From Caprella mutica (taxonomy: Eukaryota; Arthropoda; Malacostraca; Amphipoda; Caprellidae), in assembly GCA_947561585.1 (NCBI GenBank), contig CANNZV010000321.1:62001-126000 (forward strand): a stretch of DNA of 64,000 bases, written 5' to 3'. The stretch's first letter is position 1, and every line of letters starts with the position of its first letter. The position numbers were made by a program, and so were the translations under genes. The notes under the pieces are model-generated. The model was not told the DNA's origin. It was given only the letters and a program-made list of their open reading frames with translations, and did no database searches. This document shows, piece by piece, positions 1 to 11,789 of the stretch.

Positions 1-31
1 TTTAGTACTTAATCACTTAACAACCAGTATA

Positions 32-1197
32 CAGGGTGGTGCAAAAAAGAAGAGAACCCATTTTCAAATTAGTTTATTTTACAAACTATCGAAGCTAGAA
101 ATTTTCTAAAAACATCATTTTATTCGCTTACTTTTTCTGCATCTATGTTGATAATCGGTTAAAAGTTACGGCTAAAAAATATCCTGCATCGAATTAAAAA
201 AATGGAAATAAAAAGGGCTTGGGCGAGGACGAAATATACAAAACAAAAATTCACTTTAAGTATAATTCATTTTATATGGATGTAAAAACCTTAAATTCTA
301 CTTTTTTGAAACAAATAAGAGAAAATTAAAAATAATAATTATCATTTGAAAGTTGGTTTTGAGATAAAATTGATAGCTTTATACAATCATTTCGTCGTTA
401 ATTGTATCTCCTATTCGAAACCCTCAAAATGCAGCTTTCAAAAGAACAAAGAGTTTTCGTGGTGACATGTTATTTAAACACTGGAAGCTTTAAACAGGTT
501 CAACCTCATTTTGAACAACACTTTCTGGACCAACTATAAAACCATATTGACAAATGTAATAAGTCCAAAACTGAAGAAACCACTTTAAATTTGAACAAAA
601 AGCGATTATGTCGCAGGCGAAATGAATAAACTCATTAATCTTATTCATGAACAGCTTATTGAGAATCCAAAAATATCAATCAGAAAGAACGGATTAGACA
701 TCACTAAAGACACATTTCATTGAATTGTTAAAAAAGATTTTAGATATCATCCTTTCAAGAATCATGTAAGGCTCGAACTCTTAGAGCTGATATACCGCAC
801 CGTTTAAATTTTGAAAAATCGTTTCTGCAAAGAAATGCACATTTTGTCGAAGACATCGTTATTAGTGATGAAGATGTATTTCCATGAATGAAAGAGTCAA
901 TAACCAGAACGATAATTGAATGAAAAATTGTAGGATTCAATTTTTACTACTACCATTTGGAACTAAATTATTCCTATTATGAACTTTTGTGTTTTTCGTC
1001 CTCGCGCAAGCCCTTTTTATTTCCATTTTTTTAATTCGCTGCAGGATGTTCAATTTTTGTTGTAAATTTTAACCGATTGTCAACATAGATACAGAAAAGT
1101 AAACAAATATACCTATGTTTTTTTTTAATTTCTAGCTTTGATAGTTTGTAAAATAAACTAATTTGAAAATGGGTTTCCTTTTTTTTGCGCCCCCCTG
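32..1197 (+). mobile_element. Decayed Tc1/mariner-like element with ~200-bp inverted repeats
   Basis: The ends read CAGGGTGGTGCAAAAAAG and its inverted counterpart, each next to a TA dinucleotide (30-31 and 1198-1199), the usual target of the Tc1/mariner superfamily. The inverted repeats run roughly 200 bp inward: a block near 205-225 is mirrored near 1005-1025. Between them is a plus-strand relic from about 429. It starts with a helix-turn-helix-like segment (MQLSKEQRVFVVTCYLNTGS) of the kind seen at the N-terminus of insect mariner-related transposases. A short ISDEDVF patch near 860 resembles the first catalytic Asp region. Several stops and frameshifts and a short interior mean it cannot make a transposase. 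Family is assigned from TIR, TA target and the two patches only. Confidence 0.75.
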
Positions 1198-1215
1198 TAT
1201 AGTTATATTATTGGT

Positions 1216-1735
1216 GTGTACATAATTTTCAGTTTGCACGGATTCATGATTGCGCATAAAATTATTCTCATGAATGATGTGTGGATGTGTGACCAACAAC
1301 TTTACAAAGCTGTTGGTCTCTCCTCATTTTCGCTTACAAAGGAGACAAACTTAACAAAACAAAAAAATTACGTCGAAAATATTTTGGAGCCAACGTTTGA
1401 ATATGTTAAAAAATCGCTTTTGATAATAACACATTGTGAATATTCCTGTAAAATGGAATGTCAAAAAGTTACATCACACAATGCACATTTGACAAAAACT
1501 GGTGCAGAGGTTTGGCATCTTCCCAGGTTTTGGTCTAAAAAAAAGTGAGCTCGATACTCCCAGGCTTGTAGAAAATTCACAGCGCTGTTGACGACTTGAA
1601 ACGGTTTTTTCAGAGGTATAAAGAGAAACCACAATAACAGCTTCGTATAAACGATGTTCGTAAGAGACTGAATTGATTGAAGAGACTGAAGAGACCAATT
1701 GATTCAAAATGAAGTGATTTTGAATAAGTGTATTT
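1216..1735 (+). pseudogene. maT-type (DD37D) transposase fragment, C-terminal part
   Basis: The conceptual translation contains YVENILEP.FEYVKK, LPRFWSKKK and a decayed tail. These match, in order, YIENILTPMLESAKD, LPRFWSKEM and the C-terminus of the intact maT transposase at 15726-16745. The segment carrying QQDGATSHT and the SPD.NPMD catalytic stretch is missing or scrambled, and stops follow at 1546. It is a dead, internally deleted copy lying directly beside the element at 32-1197. No inverted repeats could be assigned. Confidence 0.6.
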
Positions 1736-1749
1736 TCCTTATTTTTAAC

Positions 1750-2430
1750 ATATTAACAGTATTAAAGGTTCCCTCTACTCTATTTTTCCTCTATTCATTA
1801 GAACTAAACTTACTGATTATAAAACTGCAAACCATTTCAAATTTGGTTCTATAGTTTTATTATAATATGTAATTTAAGATTTTTTTCCGTTCTTTCTACT
1901 ACACCTCTGAATTTCAAGCAAAGAAAAAGCCCACATGTCCGATAGCCTAACTAAATCCTACAAATTCAAAACAATAACAAAGCTGATTTCAAGATTGTGG
2001 ATCTATATAAACAATCCAATTAAGTATCATAACATTTTACCGATCTAGGGAACTGTTAATTTTAAAACACTGTATTTGAATAGGTATGTACTATGTATAT
2101 ACCTAATGAATCTCAGAATGAAAAAAAGAGAAATGTGAATATTTCTTATATAATTAATTGTGAACAGAATACTTGATCAATTTAAATTCTGCTAACTGTT
2201 ATATGTTATATAACCTTAGCTCTACAAATTTAAAGCAATTCCATATATTTTTTTTTAATTTAGAGTGGAGAGGACCATTAACATATCACAACATTGTTCA
2301 ATAATTTTTATATTCGTTATAATATGGAGTTTTATTTTGCTGTAGTATTTTCACCTCAATCTGTAAGGTAATGAATTGAAGCTTTTCTTTTGTGTTATAA
2401 AATAGTCTATCGAATGTATTAGAATAACTT
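1750..2430. other. AT-rich non-coding stretch, downstream intron of gene B
   Basis: No open frame or repeat of note. It begins just downstream of the donor of gene B exon 3 (GTAAGT on the minus strand, 2432-2427). I looked here for counterparts of gene A exons 4 and 5 and saw none, so the rest of gene B should lie beyond the left edge of the window. Confidence 0.5.
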
Positions 2431-2432
2431 AC

Positions 2433-4059
2433 CTATTGAGCCAACAAACTGATCCAATTACTCTCTTGTTGTTGCTTTCCTTCGCACTTTTCAACAAATC
2501 TTTCAACAGTTTATGCTTCTCTAGATTCCGTGAATGATTTTCCTTCAAAACCTGTTTGAAATTAAATATTATATTAGATGTTTTATGCCATACTATTTGT
2601 GTTTTAGTTACTTATGATCTTTGATACTTTTTATTCAATAAATGATAATTTAAATACTAATGATACAAATTATTAATGGATTTATATTTCCAATATAATG
2701 AAGACTTTTCCATCACACAAAAACATGAAGAGAAAATATATTATAGGTGAATTTCTTCATGCATAATGACATATTTTGTAAATAGTAGCTAACTAATTAT
2801 GTTCTGTACTTACTTGAATCATAGTTTGTTCCTCTTTCTTCAAAAACATGAACACCATCCCCAAAGTATCTGCAAATAAATAATAGTTCAAGGATATGAC
2901 AACCTTTTTATTAAGATACAAAGTTACATTAATTTAACCTCAATCCTATAATTACTTTTCGGAAGCTTAACCCTGGAACGACCAACGGACCTAAAACACC
3001 CATTCTGGTGGAAATTCAGAAAAAAATATACGGCTTGAGTTACTGAAACACCGTGACTTTAATTGTTTATGACTCATTTATATATCGCATAAATATTTTG
3101 TTCTATTTTTTTTATATGCTACTAGTTACTAGGTGGACCTCTGCAGCCCGGGTGAAATAAAAGCGCTGTTGCATCACGTTTTGCGTCTAACTAGCACAAT
3201 AACTTGAAGGAATATTAGCTAATATCAACCCAACCATTTAGAGATCAATTTCGTCCCGGTCGTGATATTCAACAAATACAGCAAAAAATGTTACTTTTGC
3301 CTGTCTAAGAAAGATAGGAAATCTAAGAAGCACTGTGACGTTTGTCAAGAGAGCATTATAGTAACTATATCATAGTATGCCTCTATGCATTTATTGTAGA
3401 CTCTAGAAGTCTAGAGAATGAAATGAAATTGGAACATATCCCTTCAATATTTGGTATGAAAATTGAACATTTGAAGGTGCTTTTAACTATAAAATTATAA
3501 GCATGCCCATGTCTGGTTTATAATACTATAAAATATTTTCGCTGGTCTTCAACAGAGATGCAAACAATGTATGTAGAGATGCAAACAATGTATGTAGAGA
3601 TGCAAACAATGTATGTAGAGATGCAAACAATGTATGTAGAGATGCAAACAATTTAGGTAAAACTAATGATGTAACTGATCTACTGTTGGAGTAATTGCTT
3701 AAATCTACTAGACTATTGGTCATGCGTTCGCGTTTGACAAAAATTTGTAACATATTATCCTTCTAGTGATCATATCTAGTAACTTTAACTGAATATGAAA
3801 ACCAGTTTGGTGAAAAAAAAGAGTTAATTGAGAATTCAAAATACCTAATTCCGTTCTGACATCTTTAATATGATTAGTGACACATAACCTAATTTCCGAA
3901 TGGCAAATCCTAATTATCTCTACACTCACCGTACATTAGATTGTGGTCTTCAAAGAAGAGAATAAAGTCCTGAGTGGCTATGTCTGTCCCGTCTGCTGGC
4001 AGTGAAATCCTCTCAGGATTGGTGTAGAAATTCATCACTGTGACTGCATCGCAAGCCAT
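2433..4059 (-). CDS. Gene B: partial paralogue of gene A, unknown family (exons 1-3)
   Basis: Exons on the minus strand: 4059-3930 (starts MACDAVTVMNFYTNPERISL), 2869-2814 and 2551-2433, giving about 101 residues. All have AG acceptors and GT donors, and the reading frame carries across the joins (phases 1, 0, then 2). Exons 2 and 3 are 56 and 119 bp, exactly as in gene A 3.6 kb upstream, and the phases match too. The peptides also align: FYTNPER with FYTDPKR, MVFMFLKKEEQ with MFIFVRKDQR, and HKLLKDLL with HRLLIDLV. It is therefore a tandem duplicate. I do not recognise the family; the helical, Leu-rich character suggests an alpha-helical repeat fold, but that is only inference. Exons 4 and 5 are expected left of the window. 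Intron 1 (2870-3929) contains a 21-bp minisatellite. Confidence 0.75.
3550..3657. repeat. 21-bp minisatellite, ~5 copies
   Basis: Unit GAGATGCAAACAATGTATGTA repeated about five times with almost no variation, inside intron 1 of gene B. The long minus-strand frame through it is an artefact of a period divisible by three. Confidence 0.9.
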
Positions 4060-6075
4060 GTCGTGAAGTGTGATGATGGTGGTGTCTTATTAGTGGGTTT
4101 GAAGAGTGACTTTTACTAATTTGTTGTAAGTTTGAATTGATTTGAAACTAAGTAGGTAATAATTGCAGCTTGTAAGTGATTAAATTTTGAAAAAATTTGT
4201 ATTTATTACTTAGTAAAGTTGAGGTTGATTCTTTGCTACCAATTATTAATTGATTAATCTGCAGATTAATTATTTAATTGAATAACAATATTATTGTTAT
4301 TGAAATGTTTGAATTGATTCTGAAATTTGTGATACTTTCAATGAATGTATCATCACATTCTATAATTTATTTACTATGCCAATCACAATAGAAATATTTA
4401 ATGAAATTAACTCAAATATAAAATTATCAAATCTGACGTTATGATTTTTCATCGAAATCAATGTATTCCACATACATTTCTTATGCCATAAAAACATTCA
4501 AAACTCAAAAGCTTATTATAATAGAGCTAAATTGTTGTTTGATATAAAGAATTTTAAAGCGTAAATACAAGGAATGATACAAACGTATATTATTTCCAAT
4601 AAATTTTAGGTATTTAATATCACTGACATTTTAAGTGTAGATATAATGACTCCATGAGTCACTTTTCCTGAGGCAGACTAGTTAGACAATTGACATGGTA
4701 CTCCATAGTTGGCAGCTGCTGAGTTAAATTGTTCCAATATTTAACGACTACATTAATTACATTGAAAAGTATTTGATATAAAATACGGTTATACCTAATT
4801 TGTACTCTATAGTGAATCATTTTGTACATAATAATTACATAGAAATTGTATTGGCGCATAAAAACTGAAGTTACTTTCACTTTGTGTACATTTCTTCACT
4901 GCTACAGTGTCTAATAACCAGTAAAAGTTACCTAGTCAGGATAGTACACACTCTTAACACTAGACTAAATAGTATTGAGAGTTCCTCATCGTATGACGGC
5001 AGAAAAGCTACTGCCTGAACAGTTAGAAACTTAGTACTAAAAGTGACCCTCGACCTTAATTAACTGACTGATGTTAATCTATTGGTTAGATTTAACTAGT
5101 CAGTCACATGAGTGACTAGTGTGTCACTAGGTACTTTGCACTAGTCACTAGTGTGTGGCCAATAAGTCTCTAGGTACTTTGTACTAGTGTTTGACTAATA
5201 AGTCACTAGGTACTTTGGACTAGTGTGTGGCCAATAAGTCACTAGGTACTTTGCACTAGTGTGTGGCTAATGAGTCACTAGGTACTTTGTACTAGTTATT
5301 GTATACAAGGAATTGTTTTGATCATGTTTGTGTAACTTTACTTTTCTACATTGTTTACCAATTTAAATACCACAACTTGATTCACATCTTATGATTATAT
5401 TTTAATTAGCTCATAGCTTCAAATTATTTTTTGTAATTAGACGATGTGTAGATAATAATTAATGATGTATTCTTATATAGTTTATTCTTTGAAGAATACA
5501 ATATGAGTGGAAGAGTTGATATTATAATTCATTATTATATTATATCCATTAAATTATATAATGTGGTTATTCTTTGTGTTCAGTTCCATTCTTCGATACA
5601 ATAGCCTTTTTTATACAATATAAAAAAGCTGTTCAAAAGTTAGAAAAAAAAACGCTCGTAAAAATAATAACAAGATATAATTAATGCAATGATATGTATA
5701 CAAATATATTTCGCGATGCAAACCAATTTAATGGATTTAACGTAAATACGAATATTGCATTTCAAGTGGAAAAAGTTATTCACTTTTACTAATTATAGAC
5801 AGTTTTAGACATGTATTGTGGTTGATGAAACGTGCAAAGCATTGAACCCAAAGTGATGACTCGATACAAATGGAGTCTGACTTACACAATGACAAAGCAC
5901 AATTTCACTTCATAAAACAAACAACAGAAAAAACTAATAAGTGACTTTTTCTGGTTAATAGATACCAGTACTAATCTTATATCTTGATGAATGTTCATGA
6001 TTATAAAAAGAAAAACAGAAGACGTGTTACAACGTAGAGCTAGAAGATTGCAGCGTATAGGGGTATGACATCCTC
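4060..6075. other. Intergenic DNA between paralogous genes A and B
   Basis: About 2 kb, AT-rich, without a supportable exon. It contains the 36-bp repeat at 5095-5297 and otherwise simple AT-rich sequence. The promoter of gene B should lie in its left part, because gene B starts at 4059 on the minus strand, but I see no clear core promoter element. Confidence 0.5.
5095..5297. repeat. ~36-bp degenerate minisatellite
   Basis: About five copies of a unit around CACTAGGTACTTTG and ACTAGTGTGTGGCCAATAAG, with substitutions and small indels between copies. It is older and more diverged than the other arrays in the window. Confidence 0.8.
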
Positions 6076-9000
6076 TCAAACTTCGCCCAGCTCGTCCTCA
6101 TTGATTTCTTTTTGTCGGTAGAGATTGTGGAGGAAGGTGACAGTTTTTGCCATGGGTCTGCAGTACTTCTCCGCATCGGTAAGGAGATCCATCGCTACCA
6201 CGGGTGTTACTCCGTAATTCAAATTCTTGAAAAAGTCCTCGTTACTTGGTACGAAATAGAAGAGAGCAGTCTGCAACAAATAATGAAAAATAAAATAGAA
6301 ATATTTTGGTGCCCCCTCATTGAACTTCATTTCATTACTCTTTATTTCACAAGAATAAATGATGCTTTTGAGAAATAGGCCTAAATACAAACGAGTATAA
6401 AAACAAATTTAGATTTACAGAAAAATGGTAGAAAATAGGCTAAATAGGTTTCAGCCAATAGTTATTCTGTTCGCAAGAACTTTATCAGTAGAGTATGGAC
6501 TGCCATGCAGATAGAAACTAATAACTATTGCTTAGCTTGCCTTTTAATTTTAAATAGTTTGGGACAGAAAATGATGTTACAGCCTCATGTTTTCAATTTC
6601 TGTTGCGTAAGTTCTGTAATTCTTATAGTGTTTTTAAATCTCTCCCTACCGTGTGGAGCTGTTTGTTTACTCTGCCATGGTGAGGGTACATGTCCCTCTT
6701 GTACACAGCGGACAGCACCTCATTGATCTTAGGCTGCTTGCCTTGGGTGTAGCCTTCGTAAACCTCCATCAGGGACTTGCAGATCAGGTCCGCAGTTCTG
6801 AAATACCCGTAATATTATTATCGAGAAACTATTTACACATAAAATGACACTATGTAGTCTTTTCATTTGCGTCAATTTCTTATGTCCTTATGAGTTATTT
6901 TTTAAATAATAGTAAGCTTTACTAAACGCTAAACGCGCGTAACTGCATCTTACACTTAATTAATTTATAAATTAAGTTTGCATGAACGTTAATGCACACC
7001 ATTGAAATGATCACCTTCTCATCCAAAGGATGCTCGCTAGCACGTCCTTCCTCTTCTTCTTCACGGCGTGGTCCACCAAGTCTATTAACAGTCTGTGCTT
7101 ACTGGGATCTTCGTTGTAAAATTTCTCCACTATCTACATTATAAGAAAGATGTTTTAATGCTATTATTTGTCTGATAAATAGACGTTTGAGGAATATATT
7201 ATAAAATACAGTTGGCAGAAATAAAAAGCTGTGCTCCGATTAAACTCAATAAAAAGCTGTGTCCAGAAAATATTCACAATTGTTATTTGGTAGTAAATAA
7301 TGGACTGCTAGAGCTACAGCGTTAGAAAGGTTCAAACTAAAGATTTGTGAAATCAAGGAAAACGGAATTGATTGTACCATACTGAAATTGGGTAAAGAAG
7401 ATATAATAATATAGAATATATAATATAATAATGGAACATCTAATGATTTCAGAGAAATCAAAATGAATATAGAGTTGAATCGAATTTGCGTCAAGTGAAT
7501 ACATGAAGACAAATATAGTTTTTTTATTCGGAGGAATGAATTTTCATTCATTCCTAATTCGAAACTTCTTCCATCTCTGTAAGACTCAATGGTGAAGGAT
7601 AGCCTTACCTAAGTTAGTAAGTTGTCTCTCCTGAAAACATCATTCTATTTCGATAAAACATCATTCTATTTCGATAAAACATCATTCTATTTCGATAAAA
7701 CATCATTCTATTTCGATAAAACATCATTCTATTTCGATAAAACATCATTCTATTTCGATAAAACATCATTCTATTTCGATAATATTGATATCAGTAGATT
7801 TGCATATCAGCATTTACAATTATAAGTAACCTCCCTAACACTCACCGATAGGACTCTCCTCTGGTCCTTCCTCACGAAGATGAACATCTTAGCTATCAAC
7901 TCTGGGAAGAAATGGAAAAGGGATAAGTTAGAGGTTAGGATGAGTGAGTCCTGCTTCTAGGAAAAATCAGTTTTGGAATTATAAATTATGTAGTTTGTTA
8001 TATCCGCTAGTTTGTTGTAGTGTATCCACACTATACATCTAACTGATAAGTTTTATTTACACCTGGGAACTAAAGTTCCGAGACCGAATTTTCCGCTCGA
8101 ATCACATGTTAAATGAATGTCAAAACATGTCAAAATTACTAATGTTACGTATCATTTCACATCGGTCCATGATGTTATCCTCTTTTAATAAATACACTCA
8201 CACATGTGACATTTTAGTGTTCATAATTTTAACTTTTTTTGCTATTGTTCTTTGATGAAATCATTATAAAACGAGACCGAATTTTCCAGACAGAAATTTC
8301 CGGCCACCGTGAGTCCCCGCGGTGAGAAGTTAGAGATTAATGTGTTCGTTAGAATCTCAAAGTTTGTAAATGTATTGAAAATGACACATACATTGCACCT
8401 AATCATAAGTAATGAACTAAATGCAATAATCTTCAATTTAAAAGAAAAATGAAAGCAAACTTTTTAGTTGTTAGAACCGTTTAACTTGAAAAGGATGAAC
8501 AGTACAAAAGACTAATTTCGTCATTCTCAAGAGCTGTATTTTATGAGTGTAACTAAGTTACACAACTAGCAATCCCTAGTCATTAGGTAAAATAGGTTTC
8601 AGCCAATTGTTACCCGGTTGGTGAAACTTTTTAATCAGTAAGGAATGAGTTGCCAGATCGAAGCCCCTAACCATTGTCTAACTATAGAATAATAGAAAGT
8701 ATTGGTAAAATTTAATGGGGAATAATTGAATTAATGGAAAAGATTCAAACTCAACGGGAAATCCATATTATTAGGAGGTTATTTAAACTCAACTTTGAGT
8801 TTAAATAACCTCATAATAAATTGAATTAATACATCAAACATATTTTGTTGTGGTCTGGAGAAACAAATTTTACTTTTGGATATTGTTTTTATTCAAATAT
8901 CAATAGGACATCATTTCACTGTTACTTCACAATAATGAGAGAGGCATTTCTCTGCCTAATCATTGCAATAAGTGGTTGGTAAGGTCACAACCCGCCACTG

Positions 9001-9857
9001 CCTGAGTGAGGGCAAGACAATGCTATTATAGGGGGTGAGGAGGGAGAGAGGGGCAATGTGCAGTTGTTCCCTGAGTGAAAGTGGTTTGGGTAACTAGGTA
9101 GTGAATACAACTAGTAAGAATGCGTATTTACTAGTAAGTATTGCAATGCTTAATGTTAATCTAACATTTTCTTACTCTAACGTCAAGCACATAACAGGAG
9201 GAGGTAAATGAGTGTTTATAATCTCTAAAAACTTTTACCTTCTACCTTTCTCCCTCGCTCTCCCTTTCACTGCAGTTGCTTTCACATGCTTTATTTGAAG
9301 TTTTGTTTCTCACCCTTCACACAATCGTTAAGATGAACTACAGGCAATTGTTTTATTTACATCGTCTCTACTTGTTTGACAGCATCTCGTAAATGATAAA
9401 GGAAGAACATACACACTTTACTTGTATCATTATTTATACTCACATCTTATTTAATATATTATTAGGTTGTTACAAAATTGAACTATAATAGGCTAGGGTA
9501 AGTTACGTATTATCGGTCAGTTCCACATCTTTGGTCATATAAGAAAAAACTATATAAAGATAATAATTTAACTTTAATTTGAATTATTATTTTTATATCT
9601 TTTTTTATTATATGACCGAAGATGTAAATATATAAATTGAAATATTATAGAGTATATTTTTTACCGTAGACATTAGTGTAGTCGAGATAAGCTGCTATGA
9701 GCGACTCAGAAGTTACGGGATTCTCCTCGGTATTTTCCGGGAAGAAAACCCTCTTCGGATCGGTGTAAAAGTTGAGTGTCTTCTTCGGGAAAGAAGAGGC
9801 TTGAAGAGGCGCCTGCAGCACAGACTCTGTGCATGTCTCTGACTTCTTATTAACCAT
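6076..9857 (-). CDS. Gene A: 236-aa protein of unknown family, five exons, complete
   Basis: Minus-strand exons 9857-9665, 7901-7846, 7133-7015, 6797-6650 and 6270-6076 total 711 bp and stay in frame across every GT-AG junction (phases 1, 0, 2, 0). The protein starts MVNKKSETCTESVLQAPLQA and ends INEDELGEV before TGA at 6076-6078. Order of recognisable blocks: N-terminal FYTDPKRVFFPE; a helical FIFVRKDQRRVLS segment; HRLLIDLVDHAVKKKRKDVL; LICKSLMEVYEGYTQGKQPK; then LNYGVTPVVAMDLLTDAEKY. There is no signal peptide or membrane segment, so it is probably intracellular. I do not recognise the family. The tandem paralogue (gene B) shows that the gene was duplicated locally and that purifying selection kept exon lengths. 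Introns hold a 21-bp minisatellite and an inverted repeat. Confidence 0.8.
6418..6530. repeat. Dispersed repeat, copy 1 of a pair with 8585-8695
   Basis: The words AATAGGTTTCAGCCAAT, ATCAGTA and TTGCTTAGC/TTGTCTAAC recur in the same order and orientation at 8585-8695. This looks like two diverged copies of a short interspersed element about 110 bp long. Both lie in introns of gene A. No tRNA-like promoter boxes or TIRs were recognised. Confidence 0.5.
7628..7786. repeat. 21-bp minisatellite, ~7 copies
   Basis: Unit AAAACATCATTCTATTTCGAT, nearly identical in all copies, inside intron 2 of gene A (between exons 3 and 2 on the plus-strand map). The plus-strand frame through it is a repeat artefact. 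Confidence 0.9.
7910..9660. other. Intron 1 of gene A
   Basis: About 1.76 kb between exon 1 and exon 2. It contains the dispersed repeat at 8585-8695 and the near-perfect palindrome at 8768-8819. No further exon is supported. Confidence 0.6.
8768..8819. repeat. 25-bp inverted repeat with 2-bp spacer
   Basis: The arms 8768-8792 and 8795-8819 are complementary with one mismatch and only CT between them. The strand would fold into an almost loopless hairpin. It lies in intron 1 of gene A. It may be the residue of a foldback insertion or a replication-slippage product. Confidence 0.8.
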
Positions 9858-10229
9858 AATATTATAGCGCTACCAAAGCCTATTTAAAACTAGTGCAGCC
9901 TGCAACAATGCATTCGAAAGTGACAGCAATGCAAAAAATATTCAGATGAAAAAGATAATAAAAATGAACATTTCTTTATTTATTATGGCTCAAAGAAATA
10001 TAAAAACATATGTTTAATTATAACTATACTCTTAAATTTCATAGTAAATCTGTTAATTATACATATCAAACTAATTCTTTTGTGAAATGTACGTAATGAT
10101 AAATAAATTAATAATATTAAATCGTGTAACTATATATCCTTGAATAATAAATATAAATTATTATGCAATATTTGAAACGTTAAAAGAATCTTGAAATGAA
10201 TAAAAGTATTTTTATTTTTAACAGAAAAT

Positions 10230-10520
10230 CATAATCCACGTTATAACAATACTGGTGACCCCTGACAGTGGCTGGTCCTCCCTAACACTACCTATACACC
10301 ACCACCAGTTGCCTTTGCCATCCCACCAGCTGAACTGAGCACTGCAACTTTGCATGCAATGGGCACTGAGTTGGTAAAAACCTGCTCAAGAGGTTCACTG
10401 CCTCATAACATTGGGCCGCTAAAGCAACCAATGAGTGCCTAGTGAAGTGAGTGTACACCAATCAGCTCTCTATTTGAGGTCACGTGACTGCAAACATGTG
10501 TTCCTATTGGTGGAAATGTC
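10230..10520 (-). promoter_or_regulatory. Candidate promoter region upstream of gene A (CCAAT and E-box cluster)
   Basis: This stretch is clearly richer in G and C than its surroundings. It carries CCAAT boxes at 10428-10432 and 10458-10462, inverted CCAAT (ATTGG) at 10410-10414 and 10506-10510, and a CACGTG E-box at 10481-10486. It lies 370-660 bp upstream of the gene A start codon. Clustered CCAAT boxes in both orientations are typical of animal promoters. The actual transcription start and any 5' UTR intron cannot be read from the sequence, and the region could serve either strand. Confidence 0.35.
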
Positions 10521-10794
10521 CAAACTATCTACTCTGTGTAATGAACAGTGATACAAATTAGATTATACTATCTAATTTGACTCAACCTTTGTAAAGTTGG
10601 AAAAACATGAAAATTGCTTCGTAAAAAAATATCCTGAGGCTTGATTGCGATGCGTCGATGTTGTTTGTAGATTATTTTACAACAAAATGTCTAGTATTGG
10701 AAAAAAACGTTATTATACCATAGGCCTTGTGGAAGTATTGCAATGCCTAATTCTACCTAAAAATTCTACTTTGCATCTTACATAACAAAAACTA

Positions 10795-11095
10795 ATACAC
10801 TTGTACTTCTTTGAGTTATAATAACATTTACCAAACAGTACACTTGTACTTCTTTGAGTTATAATAACATTTACCAAACAGTACACTTGTACTTCTTTGA
10901 GTTATAATAACATTCACCAAACAGTACACTTGTACTTCTTTGAGTTATAATAACATTCACCAAACAGTACACTTGTACTTCTTTGAGTTATAATAACATT
11001 CACCAAACAGTACACTTGTACTTCTTTGAGTTATAATAACATTCACCAAACAGTACACTTGTACTTCTTTGAGTTATAATAACATTTACCAAACG
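10795..11095. repeat. 43-bp minisatellite, ~7 copies
   Basis: Unit built around CACTTGTACTTCTTTGAGTT and AATAACATTTACCAAACAGT. Copies differ by single substitutions (TTTACC versus TTCACC). The last repeat junction leads into sequence that also occurs near 25210-25290. Confidence 0.9.
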
Positions 11096-11212
11096 TAATC
11101 CTTATTTCCATTAATTTAATTGTTGAAAATTCTTAACCTAGTATTCTGTCTTATCTGTTGAATACACTTCATTCAACCTTATCCTATATCGTAATATTTC
11201 GAAGAAATCACT

Positions 11213-11786
11213 TAAAAGTCCTCTCCAGGATCCGAGAAAAAATGATTTGATTCCATATTATTATAGAACTAAAGGTCTACGATCATTATTCCGCAAATTG
11301 CATATAATTTGGTTCAGTTTATATTTCATTATTTGTTTTTAATACTTTGTGTGCAACAATTGTACGAATCACTAACCTGACGCTGAAGAAGAAGATTGTA
11401 CACTCTTTGTTTTGATTTCAAATTTGAATCTATAAACAAACCAGGAGCTTTCGACTTTTATTCAAGACATAAATTGTTTGCTGAGATATATAAACCTTTC
11501 TACAATAAGTTTATCCAATTTTATACCTTTACACGAATATTAAATGGATTGATTGTATCTAATACCAAGTTGACAATCAAAACAAATGGTGTACATTTTT
11601 TTCTCTAGACTGAAAATTAGAAAGTCGGAAGTAAAATAGGTATTTTAGAGTTCTGTTTGTAAAAATCTTTAAAAGCGTATAAAATTAAAAATATGCTATC
11701 AAATTGGATGGGATTTGCAGAGAAATGATAAGAAACATTAGCCTCGTTGATTAAAGCAATAAAAAAATGCTTGGAGGGGACTTTCA
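11213..11786 (-). mobile_element. TTAA-type MITE, copy 1 (inverted)
   Basis: About 575 bp that matches, in reverse complement, 25296-25862 and 31013-31600. Its ends are AAAGTCCTCTCC and GGAGGGGACTTT; copy 3 shows the ends best, with TTAA on both sides. Two internal segments around TGTACACTCTTTG and TGTACACCATTTG are partly complementary, so the element can fold. It has no coding capacity. A TTAA target is the mark of the piggyBac superfamily, which is the likely source of transposase. Confidence 0.7.
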
Positions 11787-11789
11787 ACA

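Noticed and set aside
10795..11095. Possible CRISPR array (43-bp repeats)
   Set aside because: The whole unit repeats; no unique spacers.
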